39,258 bases of DNA, from positions 1 through 39,258 of the forward strand of contig MEEF01000024.1 of the NCBI GenBank assembly GCA_001724355.1, in the 5' to 3' direction. Positions 1 to 12,037 of the stretch are shown piece after piece. The notes under the pieces are model-generated. The model saw only the letters and a program-made list of their open reading frames with translations. It was not told where the DNA came from and did not search any database. A program made the position numbers and the translations under genes. How positions within the stretch are numbered: position 1 is the first letter of the stretch; every line of letters starts with the position of its first letter. This DNA comes from Mesorhizobium sp. SCN 65-20. GTDB taxonomy: Bacteria > Pseudomonadota > Alphaproteobacteria > Rhizobiales > Rhizobiaceae.

Positions 1-402
1 CGATGCAGCCGCGCCGTTGGTGGCGGGCTTGGCAGTCGGAGCAGCGGCGACCGGAGCCGGCGCCGCGGCGGGAGCCGCCGCCTCGGCCTTCGGAGCCTCA
101 GCCTTGGGGGCTGCGGCCGGCGCGCCGTTGCCGCCCTTGGCGGCGGCCGACGCATCCTCGCCGTCGGCGGCGAGGATTGCGATCAGCGCATTGACCTTGA
201 CGCCTTCGGTGCCGGCCGGAACGACGAGCTTGGCAACAGTGCCCTCGTCAACGGCTTCCACTTCCATCGTCGCCTTGTCGGTCTCGATCTCGGCGATCAC
301 GTCGCCGGGCGAAACCTTGTCGCCTTCCTTGACCAGCCACTTGGCGAGGTTGCCCTCTTCCATGGTCGGCGAAAGCGCGGGCATGGTGATGTTGATCGGC
401 AT
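1..402 (-). CDS. pdhC: Pyruvate dehydrogenase E2 (dihydrolipoamide acetyltransferase), N-terminal part
   Basis: Only the first 134 codons are in the window; the gene runs off the left edge. Residues 1-80 form a biotinyl/lipoyl domain starting [14 protein letters not shown], with the lipoylation lysine in the ETDKATME motif at about residue 43. An Ala/Pro-rich flexible linker follows. In the family E2 carries the acetyl group from E1 to CoA and forms the core of the pyruvate dehydrogenase complex in the cytoplasm. The peripheral-subunit-binding and catalytic domains lie outside the window. The ATG is preceded by a strong GGGAGGA ribosome site that overlaps the end of pdhB (15 nt between the genes), so it is the third gene of a pdhA-pdhB-pdhC operon. 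Its lipoyl domain is nearly identical in sequence to that of pdhB. Confidence 0.95.
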   Translation of the reverse strand, partial: MPINITMPALSPTMEEGNLAKWLVKEGDKVSPGDVIAEIETDKATMEVEAVDEGTVAKLVVPAGTEGVKVNALIAILAADGEDASAAAKGGNGAPAAAPKAEAPKAEAAAPAAAPAPVAAAPTAKPATNGAAAS

Positions 403-417
403 GATGTCCTCCCGCCG

Positions 418-1803
<1,386 letters not shown>

Positions 1804-1816
1804 CTTTCGCCCTCCC

Positions 1817-2860
1817 TTAGATCACGATGTCGGTCCAGAGCTCGGAGACATCCGGCTCGGGATCGGTCTGGGCGAAATCAGCGGCGTCGGCCACGACATC
1901 GCGAACGTCCTTGTCGATGGCCTTGAGTTCGTCCTCGCTTGCCCACTTCTTGGCGAGCATGCGCGCCTTTACCTGTTCGATCGGATCGTGCTCGGAGCGC
2001 ATCTTCTGCACTTCGTCCTTCGAGCGGTACTTGGCCGGATCGGACATGGAGTGGCCGCGATAGCGGTAGGTCTCCATCTCGAGGATGATCGGGCCATTGC
2101 CCGAACGGCACCAGTCGGTGGCCAGGTCGCCGGCGGCCTTGACCGCGCGAACGTCCATGCCGTCGACCTTGATGCCCGGAATCTTGAAGGAGACGCCGCG
2201 CTGCGAGAAATCCGTCTCGGCCGAAGCGCGCGTGACGGCGGTGCCCATGGCGTAGCGATTGTTCTCGATGACGTAGATCACCGGCAGCTTCCACAGCGCT
2301 GCCATGTTGAAGCTCTCGTAGACCTGGCCCTGGTTGGCCGCACCGTCGCCGAAATAGGTCAGGCTGACATTGGGGTTCTCGCGGTAGCGGTTGGCGAAGG
2401 CCAGGCCCGTGCCGAGCGAAACCTGCGCGCCGACGATGCCGTGGCCGCCGTAGAAGTGCTTCTCCTTGGAGAACATGTGCATCGAGCCGCCCTTGCCTTT
2501 CGACAAGCCGCCGCGACGCCCGGTCAACTCGGCCATCACACCGCGCGCCGAAAGGCCCATGGCAAGCATGTGGCCGTGGTCGCGATAGGCGGTGATCATC
2601 TGGTCGCCTTCGATCAGCGACATCTGCAGGCCGGTGACGACCGCTTCCTGTCCGATATAGAGGTGGCAGAAGCCGCCGATGAAGCCCATGCCATAGAGCT
2701 GGCCGGCCTTTTCCTCGAAGCGGCGGATGAGCAGCATCTCGCGGTAGGCGGAGAGCTCCTGCTCTTTCGTGAAATCAACCGGTTTTGGCGTTACCGGACC
2801 TGATTGTGATCGTGTGTCGGATTTGGTTCTGGCGGGCGCTTTTTTAGCGGCGGTGGCCAT
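1817..2860 (-). CDS. pdhA: Pyruvate dehydrogenase E1 alpha subunit
   Basis: 347 residues. The first 35 are Lys/Ala/Ser-rich and probably unstructured; the dehydrogenase E1 domain fills the rest. The thiamine-diphosphate motif starts at GDGAANQGQ and closes with the Asn pair in [11 protein letters not shown]. The phosphorylation-loop-type segment [16 protein letters not shown] is also present. It forms the alpha2beta2 E1 with PdhB, converting pyruvate to CO2 and an acetyl group passed to lipoate. First gene of the pdh operon; GGGAGTG precedes the ATG. The promoter should lie in the 170 bp before the gene, which contains an interrupted palindrome. Confidence 0.97.
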   Translation of the reverse strand: MATAAKKAPARTKSDTRSQSGPVTPKPVDFTKEQELSAYREMLLIRRFEEKAGQLYGMGFIGGFCHLYIGQEAVVTGLQMSLIEGDQMITAYRDHGHMLAMGLSARGVMAELTGRRGGLSKGKGGSMHMFSKEKHFYGGHGIVGAQVSLGTGLAFANRYRENPNVSLTYFGDGAANQGQVYESFNMAALWKLPVIYVIENNRYAMGTAVTRASAETDFSQRGVSFKIPGIKVDGMDVRAVKAAGDLATDWCRSGNGPIILEMETYRYRGHSMSDPAKYRSKDEVQKMRSEHDPIEQVKARMLAKKWASEDELKAIDKDVRDVVADAADFAQTDPEPDVSELWTDIVI

Positions 2861-2971
2861 GCATCACTCCCTAGTGGCGTCTCTTTTCGGACATTCGAGG
2901 AGATCACGCATGTTCCCCTCTCCATGCCAAAACGCTAGCACGTAGAGTAACCTTGCGCCATGCGGAAAAAT

Positions 2972-2986
2972 GCATAGCAGTTATGC
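2972..2986. promoter_or_regulatory. Operator-like palindrome upstream of pdhA
   Basis: GCATA and TATGC arms flank a 5-nt spacer, 112 bp upstream of the pdhA start, in the AT-richer gap between pdhA and the FtsB-like gene. It has the size of a dimeric repressor site and is in the right place to control the pdh operon, but I cannot name the regulator and short palindromes arise by chance. Confidence 0.25.
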
Positions 2987-3032
2987 GGTTAAGAGCCTAA
3001 ATTTGTTGAATTTCTTCTTGATTAACTTGATT

Positions 3033-3362
3033 TCAGTTAATCGAACCATCGGGCGCGCGCATGATCGTCAGCTCGTCCGCATGGGAGACATTGAGCGCCT
3101 TGCGCGCCTGCTCGTCAAGCATATCCTTCTCGAGACTGCCGTCGTGCAGCATCTGCACCCGCCGCTCGATCTCCAGGCGCTGCGACTTGATCGTATCGAG
3201 GCGAGACTGCAATTCCTTGGCCTGGGCCTCGTAGCGGTACTTCGAATAGATGCCGAATTCGCCGTGATAGGCGTGGAAGCCGAAATAGCTGAGGAAGATC
3301 GCGGCAAGCGACGGGACGATCAGGCGCCCGGTATTTCTCTGCTTGTGATGGCGTGTCCACAT
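3033..3362 (-). CDS. FtsB/DivIC-like septum formation initiator
   Basis: 109 residues. A basic N-terminus (MWTRHHKQRNTGR) is followed by one transmembrane segment at about 13-31, then a coiled coil at about 40-75 rich in Lys/Glu/Arg/Leu heptads (KELQSRLDTIKSQRLEIERR), then a short C-terminal segment. This is the single-pass topology and length of the FtsB/DivIC family, which bridges early and late divisome proteins in the inner membrane. The gene sits between eno and pdhA, where alphaproteobacteria often carry this family. GAGGGA lies 6 nt before the ATG. The family call is firm; which named protein it equals is less certain because these sequences diverge strongly. Confidence 0.88.
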   Translation of the reverse strand: MWTRHHKQRNTGRLIVPSLAAIFLSYFGFHAYHGEFGIYSKYRYEAQAKELQSRLDTIKSQRLEIERRVQMLHDGSLEKDMLDEQARKALNVSHADELTIMRAPDGSIN

Positions 3363-3443
3363 GGCCCGTCCCTCTTCCCCGTCCTTGTCGCTCGATTGTG
3401 CTTAATGGACGGTTACGAGCACCGGCCGGGCGGCGGCCAGAAA

Positions 3444-3470
3444 TGAAAAAGGCGGGAAATTTCCCGCCTT
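3444..3470 (-). terminator. Rho-independent terminator of eno
   Basis: A perfect 22-bp palindrome at 3449-3470 (AAGGCGGGAAA and its complement) lies 26 nt after the eno stop. On the minus strand it runs into TTTTTC. Confidence 0.8.
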
Positions 3471-3495
3471 TCTCCAATCAATGTCGAGCTGCCGT

Positions 3496-4827
<1,332 letters not shown>

Positions 4828-4999
4828 TTAGCCAAAGCAGAGGAAAAGGCAATCGTGGCGGTCGAAATTCACCCAGCGTCAGGCGCACGATTCACTTTCG
4901 GCGATGCCCTGACATCATAATTCATCTTAACAGGCAGGCATCGGCCAACACTTTCGGGTAAGTTCGCTGCGCGCGGGGCGAAACAGAGGGAGTTTCGCC

Positions 5000-5122
5000 A
5001 TGTCCGAGTTGAGTGGTATCCTGAGTTTGTTCTTCATCGCCGCGGCGTTCCTGACTTCCTGTGACAGCCAACCGCCCCCTCAGGGGTCGTCCCAGGTGCG
5101 GATCATCCCGAGTACGAATTAA
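5000..5122 (+). CDS. Very small lipoprotein (40 residues)
   Basis: A short ORF with all the marks of expression: a GAGGGAG ribosome site 7-8 nt before the ATG, 40 codons, a TAA stop, and a strong terminator 15 nt later. The product has a hydrophobic stretch from about residue 6 (ILSLFFIAAAFLTS) ending in the lipobox LTSC, with the lipidated Cys at residue 21. The mature peptide is only 20 residues (CDSQPPPQGSSQVRIIPSTN). The size recalls entericidin-type or other tiny lipoproteins, but there is no convincing sequence match, so function is unknown. It stands alone on the plus strand between divergent eno and a convergent PRC-barrel gene. Confidence 0.6.
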   Translation: MSELSGILSLFFIAAAFLTSCDSQPPPQGSSQVRIIPSTN

Positions 5123-5137
5123 CTGCAGCGCTGAATG

Positions 5138-5166
5138 GAAAAGCCCCGCATTTCGCGGGGCTTTTC
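5138..5166. terminator. Bidirectional terminator
   Basis: A 12-bp perfect stem, GAAAAGCCCCGC with its complement, closes a 5-nt loop (ATTTC). The arms end in TTTT on both strands, so it can stop the plus-strand small lipoprotein gene and the minus-strand PRC-barrel gene, which converge here. Confidence 0.85.
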
Positions 5167-5186
5167 ATGTCCAGTGCACGTGTCGG

Positions 5187-5552
5187 TCAGTGCCAGTAGG
5201 GTTCGACCCTGTAATGGGCGAACGACGCGTCGCGCGCCATTCTGCCATCGTCTTCCGTCAGTTCGCTGACCGAATAGGCTGGCGCCGCCTTCAACTGCTC
5301 GGCGGAGAACGGGACGACATAGCCACCGCGGCTCTTGTCGTAGTCGAGAACCGACCAGGGAATCGCGTGGTACTTCTCGCCGATGCCCAGGAAACCGCCG
5401 AAGCCGACCACCGCGAACATGATGCCGTTGGACGTCTTGTCGAGCATGACGTCTTCGATGGTGCCGATGGTCTCGCCGGCGGCATTGTAGACATTGGTCC
5501 CAATAACCCGCGACGCGGGAATGGCTTCGGTATGTCCGGTTGCAGTGGTCAT
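5187..5552 (-). CDS. PRC-barrel domain protein
   Basis: 121 residues, no signal peptide or membrane segment. Residues 8-85 match the PRC-barrel fold: a conserved start (IPASRVIGTNVYN), the turn GETIGTIEDVMLDK, a hydrophobic glycine stretch (FAVVGFGGFLGIGEK) and HAIPWSVL. The tail is charged and ends RVEPYWH. PRC-barrels occur in ribosome maturation factor RimM, photosynthetic reaction centres and many small stress-associated proteins; free-standing ones like this have no established role. GAGGAG and GGAAG precede the ATG. It ends at the bidirectional terminator and lies upstream of no co-directional partner, so it appears monocistronic. Confidence 0.85.
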   Translation of the reverse strand: MTTATGHTEAIPASRVIGTNVYNAAGETIGTIEDVMLDKTSNGIMFAVVGFGGFLGIGEKYHAIPWSVLDYDKSRGGYVVPFSAEQLKAAPAYSVSELTEDDGRMARDASFAHYRVEPYWH

Positions 5553-5641
5553 CTTCCTGCTCCTCGTTGTCCAGGGGTGCAGGGTTAACGACGCCCCGGC
5601 GGGCAGGTTCCGAAGTTTCCTCCGTGCGACGGGCGCTGCCG

Positions 5642-5845
5642 TCAGTCCATGAGGATGAACGTCACCTTCATGTTGACCCGATAGGCGACGATCTTGCCGT
5701 TCTCCACGATGACCTTTTGCTCCTGGATCCAGGCACCTTCCACATTCTTCAGCGTCTTGGAGGCGCGCGCGACGCCTTCCTCGATCGCGTCCTTGAAACT
5801 CTTGGTCGACGATGCGGTGATTTCCGTAACGCGGGCAACAGACAT
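5642..5845 (-). CDS. Dodecin family flavin-binding protein
   Basis: 67 residues from the ATG at 5845, which has a perfect AGGAGGG site 7 nt upstream; a longer reading from further upstream lacks this. The sequence has the dodecin order: SVARVTEITASS, the helix SFKDAIEEGVARASKTLKNV, then EGAWIQEQKVIVENGKI and the last strand VNMKVTFILMD. The Trp in GAWIQEQ and the following Gln sit where the family binds the flavin ring. Dodecins assemble into hollow dodecamers that store or sequester flavins in the cytoplasm. The length equals the family norm. Confidence 0.9.
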   Translation of the reverse strand: MSVARVTEITASSTKSFKDAIEEGVARASKTLKNVEGAWIQEQKVIVENGKIVAYRVNMKVTFILMD

Positions 5846-5889
5846 GGAGACCCTCCTGCTGAAATGCTCAGTCACGGAGGAAAGCCTAC

Positions 5890-5907
5890 GCCCGGCCTAG
5901 GCCGGGC
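5890..5907. repeat. 18-bp perfect palindrome between kdsA and the dodecin gene
   Basis: GCCCGGCCTAGGCCGGGC is self-complementary. It lies 47 nt after kdsA and 44 nt before the dodecin start. It could fold as a hairpin at the end of the kdsA transcript, but no U-run follows on either strand, so intrinsic termination is unproven. Confidence 0.4.
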
Positions 5908-5954
5908 TCAAGCTGGAGTTGTGCTGGCGCGCCGCCGCCCGGGACCGGCAGCGC

Positions 5955-6788
5955 CTAGGCCTTGGCGATCCTGTCGAACGCCATCAGGCGCTCGAGCAGC
6001 GCCGGCATGTCCTTGAACGGAACCATGTTGGGGCCATCGGAGGACGTCGAATTGTCGGGGTCCTCGTGGGTTTCGATGAAGACGCCGGCCACACCGACGG
6101 CGACCGCCGCGCGCGCCAGCGTTTCGACGAAGCGGCGCTCGCCGCCCGACGTAGCGCCCAGGCCGCCGGGCTGCTGGACCGAATGTGTAGCGTCGAAGAT
6201 CACCGGCGCGCCCATGTCGGCCATGATCGGCAGCGCACGCATGTCGGATACCAGCGTGTTGTAGCCGAAGGAAGCACCGCGCTCGGTCACCAGCACGTTG
6301 GGATTGCCCGAGCCGGTCACCTTGGCGATGACGTTCTTCATGTCCCACGGCGCCAGGAACTGGCCCTTCTTGACGTTGATGACCCTGCCGGTCTTGGCGG
6401 CGGCGACGAGCAGGTCGGTCTGGCGGCTGAGGAAGGCCGGGATCTGCAACACGTCGACCACTTCGCCGACGATCGCGCACTGTTCTTCGGTGTGGACGTC
6501 GGTGATCACGGTGACACCGAGCTCCTTGCGCAGGTCGGCAAAGACCGGCAGCGCCGCATCGAGGCCGGCGCCGCGCGTGCTCGACAGCGAGCTGCGATTG
6601 GCCTTGTCGAAACTCGATTTGTAGACGAAGCCCATGCCGAGCTTCTGCGTCAGCTCCTTCAGCTTGCCGGCCATGTCGAAGGCATGCTGGCGCGATTCGA
6701 ACTGGCACGGGCCAGCGATCAGCGACAGCGGTGCGTCGTTGGCAAACAGGGTCTTGCCCACTGAGACGGTGGCGTTCGGCTTGGTCAT
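5955..6788 (-). CDS. kdsA: 2-dehydro-3-deoxyphosphooctonate aldolase (KDO-8-phosphate synthase)
   Basis: 277 residues from the ATG at 6788. Condenses arabinose-5-phosphate with phosphoenolpyruvate to KDO-8-phosphate for the lipopolysaccharide inner core. Motifs: AGPCQFES (PEP site), YKSSFDKANRSS, GVTVITDVH, VNVKKGQF-like segment INVKKGQFLAPWD, DATHSVQQPGG and DGPNMV. Cys28 in AGPC is the metal-ligand cysteine that marks the metal-dependent class; the E. coli type has Asn there. The ATG overlaps the TGA of the upstream glyoxalase-like gene (ATGA) and a GAGGA site is 8 nt upstream, so the two are translationally coupled. A much longer reading frame upstream of this start is an artefact of GC-rich DNA. 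Confidence 0.96.
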   Translation of the reverse strand: MTKPNATVSVGKTLFANDAPLSLIAGPCQFESRQHAFDMAGKLKELTQKLGMGFVYKSSFDKANRSSLSSTRGAGLDAALPVFADLRKELGVTVITDVHTEEQCAIVGEVVDVLQIPAFLSRQTDLLVAAAKTGRVINVKKGQFLAPWDMKNVIAKVTGSGNPNVLVTERGASFGYNTLVSDMRALPIMADMGAPVIFDATHSVQQPGGLGATSGGERRFVETLARAAVAVGVAGVFIETHEDPDNSTSSDGPNMVPFKDMPALLERLMAFDRIAKA

Positions 6789-7648
6789 TTCTGGTCCTCG
6801 AATATGAAGGCAGCACCCTGCCCCGGCGCTGGCGGAATCACCAGCCGATGGCCGTCTAGATCGTATTCGATGCCGCGCTCTGCAAGGAGCGCGCGCAGCT
6901 TTACGAGATCGCCGACGGCGAAAACGATGGCATCGAGCCGGATGTGGTCGCTCCCGGCCTCCGCTCGAATCGTGAAATCCGCATTTGCGAGCGGCACCTT
7001 TGCTCCACCGGATACGATGTCTGCTTCGCTGCGCGCGACGATCGACAGGAAGGCCGCGGCCGAGGCGGCGTCGCCGGCCCTGGCCTGGATTGCGACCACT
7101 CGGTTCACGCCGTTGGGATGCAGCTGCAATGCGCTTCGGTCGACCTTGGGCGCATTGGCGCGCTCGCAGGCAAAGAAGAACGCATCGCTTGCATTTCCCG
7201 GCTCGGCCGCGAAAGCGAGCCGGAACGATGCGACATCGGCGCGCCCACGGGCATCGACGAAGGGTCGTGAGAAATCGAGCCGCGGACCGGCAGAGACGCG
7301 AGCCTCGACATACTCGCGATGGTCGGCATCGGCGTCGTCGGAGGCGAAGACGACTGCGGAAAAGCCCTCGTCGCCGTGAGCGGCGCGAAACGACCGGTCG
7401 CGCGCTACGAAGACGTTTTCGTCCGCCACCGCCTTGTCGGCAGCCCGAACATCGCCCACCGACAGCGGCTCCAGGAAGGTTCCATCGGCGAGACAGATGC
7501 AGCAATTGACCGTGCCAAAGGGATGAACGCCCTCTGGCGCCACGGTGAAGCCGAGTGCCGACAGCCGCTCGCGCGCGACCGAAAGGCTGGCGGTCGGCAG
7601 AACCACGTGATCGAGGGCGCGCGGCCCGTTCCGGACGGTTTCGGTCAT
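6785..7648 (-). CDS. VOC (glyoxalase-like) superfamily protein
   Basis: 287 residues from the ATG at 7648; a TTG two codons upstream is less likely. The start ALDHVVLPTASLSVARERLSALGF carries the first metal-ligand-type His of a vicinal oxygen chelate module, followed by GTVNCCICLADGTFLEPLS with the Glu position. A second module from about residue 170 is weaker (QLHPNGVNRVVAIQARA). This matches the Glyoxalase_3-like group of unknown substrate. It overlaps kdsA by 4 nt, an arrangement known in rhizobia, but no biochemical link to KDO synthesis is shown by the sequence. Confidence 0.82.
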   Translation of the reverse strand: MTETVRNGPRALDHVVLPTASLSVARERLSALGFTVAPEGVHPFGTVNCCICLADGTFLEPLSVGDVRAADKAVADENVFVARDRSFRAAHGDEGFSAVVFASDDADADHREYVEARVSAGPRLDFSRPFVDARGRADVASFRLAFAAEPGNASDAFFFACERANAPKVDRSALQLHPNGVNRVVAIQARAGDAASAAAFLSIVARSEADIVSGGAKVPLANADFTIRAEAGSDHIRLDAIVFAVGDLVKLRALLAERGIEYDLDGHRLVIPPAPGQGAAFIFEDQK

Positions 7649-7696
7649 CGGCAAGCGCTCTGCCTCAAATCCGTGCCTTGCGCAAGGCGAAGCGCC

Positions 7697-8239
7697 TCAA
7701 AGCCCCGCCACCATGTCGCCCAGCCGGCGAACGGTATTCCAGTTACGGGAGGTACCAATGCCGCCTGCCCGCTTCGGCGTCAGCGCACCGAGCAGGCGCG
7801 ACGTTCCGGCGCTACGGGAAAAATGCAGCCAGATGTCGCCGTCGATGGTCACAAGCTTCTCGTCGGCCGCCACATAGGGGCGCAGCCGGTCGACGACGTC
7901 AGGTGTCACGGGCTCGCGCATCACCCGCACTGCCACCTGGTCGGGCTCGCGCTTCGCCTCCTCGGCAAATGGATTGGCCGCAACCAGCTTCATCCAGCCG
8001 GCCGCGTCCCTGACGATGATGTCGACATGCTTGCCGAACTTCTTTGCGAACGCCGCCTCGAGGTCGCGTTCGAGCTCGGGGATCAAACTGTCGGCCTCGA
8101 AGACAAGGTTTCCGGTCGCGACCAGCGTGCGCGGATTGGCCAGGCCGAGATCGCTGGCCATGTCGCGCAGGTCTGACATGACCACCCGCCGGCCGGGTGC
8201 GAGAACGATGCTGTAGAGGAGCGCGACGTAGGTGGTCAT
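7697..8239 (-). CDS. DUF1697 protein
   Basis: 180 residues from the ATG at 8239 (MTTYVALLYSIVLAPGRRV). The DUF1697 pattern is clear: an N-terminal strand, VMSDLRDMASDLGL, then TLVATGNLVFEA, an amphipathic helix with acidic residues, FGKHVDIIVRDAAGWMKLVAANPF, and the C-terminal NWNTVRRLGDMV. The family is cytosolic, about 180 residues, and has no assigned function. An in-frame extension to 8293 has no ribosome site and is not supported. It lies between pyrG and the glyoxalase-like gene, all on the minus strand with gaps of about 50-60 nt, so co-transcription is plausible. Confidence 0.88.
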   Translation of the reverse strand: MTTYVALLYSIVLAPGRRVVMSDLRDMASDLGLANPRTLVATGNLVFEADSLIPELERDLEAAFAKKFGKHVDIIVRDAAGWMKLVAANPFAEEAKREPDQVAVRVMREPVTPDVVDRLRPYVAADEKLVTIDGDIWLHFSRSAGTSRLLGALTPKRAGGIGTSRNWNTVRRLGDMVAGL

Positions 8240-8300
8240 GCGGGATGCCACCCGGGGAGAAAAATGCGCGCCGGCGTGTTCACGTCGGCGCACATGGGTA

Positions 8301-9941
<1,641 letters not shown>

Positions 9942-10035
9942 TTAACGCGGCCAAATCGATTCCGCCAGAGAAAAATCCGCCGCGTCGGACTTTTCCCTAT
10001 CTGGCTGTTCAGTATTGCTGCCGGATAGGCGCGCA

Positions 10036-10063
10036 AACAAAAAGGCCGGCGTGACCGCCGGCC
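10036..10063 (-). terminator. Rho-independent terminator of the L,D-transpeptidase gene
   Basis: An 8-bp GC stem, GGCCGGCG with its complement at 10044-10051 and 10056-10063, has a TGAC loop. On the minus strand it is followed by TTTTTGTTT. It lies 25 nt after the stop codon at 10088. Confidence 0.8.
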
Positions 10064-10087
10064 AACTTCGTGCGTTATAAAAACGCT

Positions 10088-11203
10088 TTACATGACGATG
10101 ACTTCAGAGCCCATCTTCACGCGATTGTACAGGTCCATGACATGGTCATTGACCATGCGGAAGCAACCGTTGGAAGCGTTGGTGCCGATCGTCTGCGGCT
10201 GGTTGGTACCATGGATACGGATATGGGTATCCTTCTTGCCCTGGTAAAGGTAGATGGCGCGCGAGCCAAGCGGATTGTCCGGACCGCCGTTCATGCCGTC
10301 CTTGTACTGGCCGTATTTCTGCGGCTCGCGCTCCTGCATTTCCTTGGTCGGAATCCAGCGCGGCCATTCCTGCTTGTCACCGATGGTGGCCTTGCCCTTG
10401 AATTCGAGGCCCTCGCGGCCCACCGCGATCGCATAGCGGCGCGCGGTGCTCGACGATTCGACCAGATAGAGGAAACGGGCGCTGGTATCGACCACGATCT
10501 GGCCGCGCTCATAGCCCGAGAACGCAACTTCCTGGGGCTCGAATTCCGACTTCACCTTGAACTGCTTCTTCGACTGCCGGTCCTGCAGCACGGCATCGAG
10601 GGCACGCGTCTGCGGCAGCAGGCTCGGCTGCGCAGCAATGTCGCCCCCGAAAATGCCGGCGAGTAGTCCCGCCTTCTTCGGCTGAGCCGGGTTTTCGCTG
10701 CGCAACTCACCGCTGTTGCCCGTGGCCGCGACCTGCATCATATCAGGTGCCATCGGCTCGATGGGCTGCATTGCGGCAAGCGGCTGAAGCGTGCGCTTGG
10801 CCTCGGCAACCGGCTTTGCCACCGGCGCGGCCGATGCCACCTGCGTATTGGCCTTCTCCGCCTTTTTCAGCCGGGCGAGTTCGCGCGCCTTGTCGGCCTT
10901 CTCCTTGGCAGCCTCACGCATCGCCATCTTCTTGGCTTCGAGCATCTTCAGGCGAGCGACTTCCCTGTCAGCCTTGATCTTGGCTTCCAGCTCATTGATC
11001 CGGGCCAGGTCGGCGTCGGTGGGCTTCTTTTTCTTCTTGAGCTGCTTCAGTTCGGCAGCGTCGCTCTTGGCAGCGACAGCAATCACGTCACTTGCAACCC
11101 CAGGCTGCGGCGGCGCGACCGTGCCGGCGGGAGTGGCGGCAAAGGCGGTCGAGCCCAAAAGGGAGACACAAATACCAGCAAGGATTATGCGGCGGAGCTG
11201 CAT
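10088..11203 (-). CDS. Exported L,D-transpeptidase (YkuD domain)
   Basis: 371 residues from the ATG at 11203. Signal peptide MQLRRIILAGICVSLLGSTAFA, cleaved before ATPAG. Residues 50-130 are a very Lys/Ala/Glu-rich coiled-coil-like region with six consecutive lysine-rich positions (KQLKKKKKP). A linker follows, and the YkuD domain occupies about 225-371. Its catalytic motif is intact: HIRIHGTNQPQTIG and SNGCFRM with nucleophile Cys347. The family makes 3-3 cross-links in peptidoglycan or anchors outer-membrane proteins to it; rhizobial cell walls are rich in such links. Its own terminator follows. The upstream gap of 212 bp contains a paired TTGCSGCAA motif. Confidence 0.92.
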   Translation of the reverse strand: MQLRRIILAGICVSLLGSTAFAATPAGTVAPPQPGVASDVIAVAAKSDAAELKQLKKKKKPTDADLARINELEAKIKADREVARLKMLEAKKMAMREAAKEKADKARELARLKKAEKANTQVASAAPVAKPVAEAKRTLQPLAAMQPIEPMAPDMMQVAATGNSGELRSENPAQPKKAGLLAGIFGGDIAAQPSLLPQTRALDAVLQDRQSKKQFKVKSEFEPQEVAFSGYERGQIVVDTSARFLYLVESSSTARRYAIAVGREGLEFKGKATIGDKQEWPRWIPTKEMQEREPQKYGQYKDGMNGGPDNPLGSRAIYLYQGKKDTHIRIHGTNQPQTIGTNASNGCFRMVNDHVMDLYNRVKMGSEVIVM

Positions 11204-11366
11204 GGCGAAGGATCCCGAACGTTCAACGCTAATAGTTGCGCGGCAACGCGCGGTGCCCCCGAGGCTCCCGTCCACTCGCCGCGGCACTCCTATAATCGAT
11301 TAGCCGGAGTCGCCTCAAGTGAGGCAGCTCCGGCCGCAAGCATGATTCTGGGTTATTGAGCGGCAT

Positions 11367-11405
11367 TTGCCGCAACTGTGTTCAAACAACAACAGGTTGC
11401 GGCAA
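11367..11405. other. Inverted repeat TTGCCGCAAC/GTTGCGGCAA after secG
   Basis: Ten-base arms at 11367-11376 and 11396-11405 can pair perfectly, with further pairing inside (CTGT/ACAG). It lies 11 nt beyond the secG stop, so it may act as the secG terminator, though no U-run follows. Each arm also contains the near-palindrome TTGCSGCAA, which recurs twice upstream of gltA, so a protein-binding role is an alternative. Confidence 0.4.
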
Positions 11406-11415
11406 TACTATCGCC

Positions 11416-11880
11416 TTACTGGTTCGGAACCTGCGGCGTTGCCGGGGCCGGCGCGGTGCCCGAAGCCGGCTGTTCCGTGCCACCAGACGCGGCCGGCGCA
11501 GTGGCCGGAGCCGGAGCGGCAGGCTGAGTCGTCGCGGGAGTTGTGGTATCCGATGCCGGCGCGGGCGGGGTCGATCCGCCGAGCTGGTTGAGGATACCGC
11601 CGCTGCCGGTCGAGCCGCCCTGCGTGGTCGGGGTACGGTCTAGGATGTCGGTCGCCTTCTCGCCATAGCGCGCCATGATCGACAGGGTGAGCGAGGTCAC
11701 GAAGAAGGCCGCCGCCAGGATGGCAGTCGCGCGCGTCAGTGCGTTCGCCGCGCCGCGAGCCGTCATGAAGCCCGAGCCGCCGCCGATGCCGAGGCCGCCG
11801 CCCTCCGAGCGCTGCAGAAGCACCACGCCGACGAGCGCGAGCACGACCATCAGGTGGACGACGATAACGATGGTTTCCAT
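11416..11880 (-). CDS. secG: Protein translocase subunit SecG
   Basis: 154 residues. Two membrane helices: about 2-22 (TIVIVVHLMVVLALVGVVLLQ) and about 51-70 (ATAILAAAFFVTSLTLSIMA). Between them is the signature loop RSEGGGLGIGGGSGFMTARGAANALTRAT, the most conserved part of SecG. The C-terminal 80 residues are low-complexity Ala/Pro/Thr, a tail typical of alphaproteobacterial SecG and much longer than the E. coli form. SecG aids preprotein movement through SecYE in the inner membrane. An AGGAAG site precedes the ATG. Located between tpiA and pyrG as in many relatives. Confidence 0.95.
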   Translation of the reverse strand: METIVIVVHLMVVLALVGVVLLQRSEGGGLGIGGGSGFMTARGAANALTRATAILAAAFFVTSLTLSIMARYGEKATDILDRTPTTQGGSTGSGGILNQLGGSTPPAPASDTTTPATTQPAAPAPATAPAASGGTEQPASGTAPAPATPQVPNQ

Positions 11881-12000
11881 AGTGCTTCCTGGGATCTTTC
11901 CTGGCGGGATTGTGCCGGCACGCGGTCGCGCCCGGCATTCCGGAGGCGGCTCAATACAATGCTTTCATGGCATTTCCAAGCCCGCCGCCCGAATATGGGC

Positions 12001-12029
12001 CTGCTCGCCGTCATTGCAACGGCGAGCAG
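12001..12029 (-). terminator. Terminator-like hairpin after tpiA
   Basis: A perfect 11-bp stem, CTGCTCGCCGT with its complement and a 7-nt loop, lies 9 nt beyond the tpiA stop. No U-run follows on the minus strand, so it may stabilise the transcript end or pause polymerase rather than terminate alone. Confidence 0.5.
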
Positions 12030-12037
12030 CGCCCAAT

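Noticed and set aside
5955-7505. 516-codon frame including kdsA
   Set aside because: Its first half is the antisense-like Arg-rich shadow of the glyoxalase-like gene; KdsA starts at 6788 with a ribosome site.
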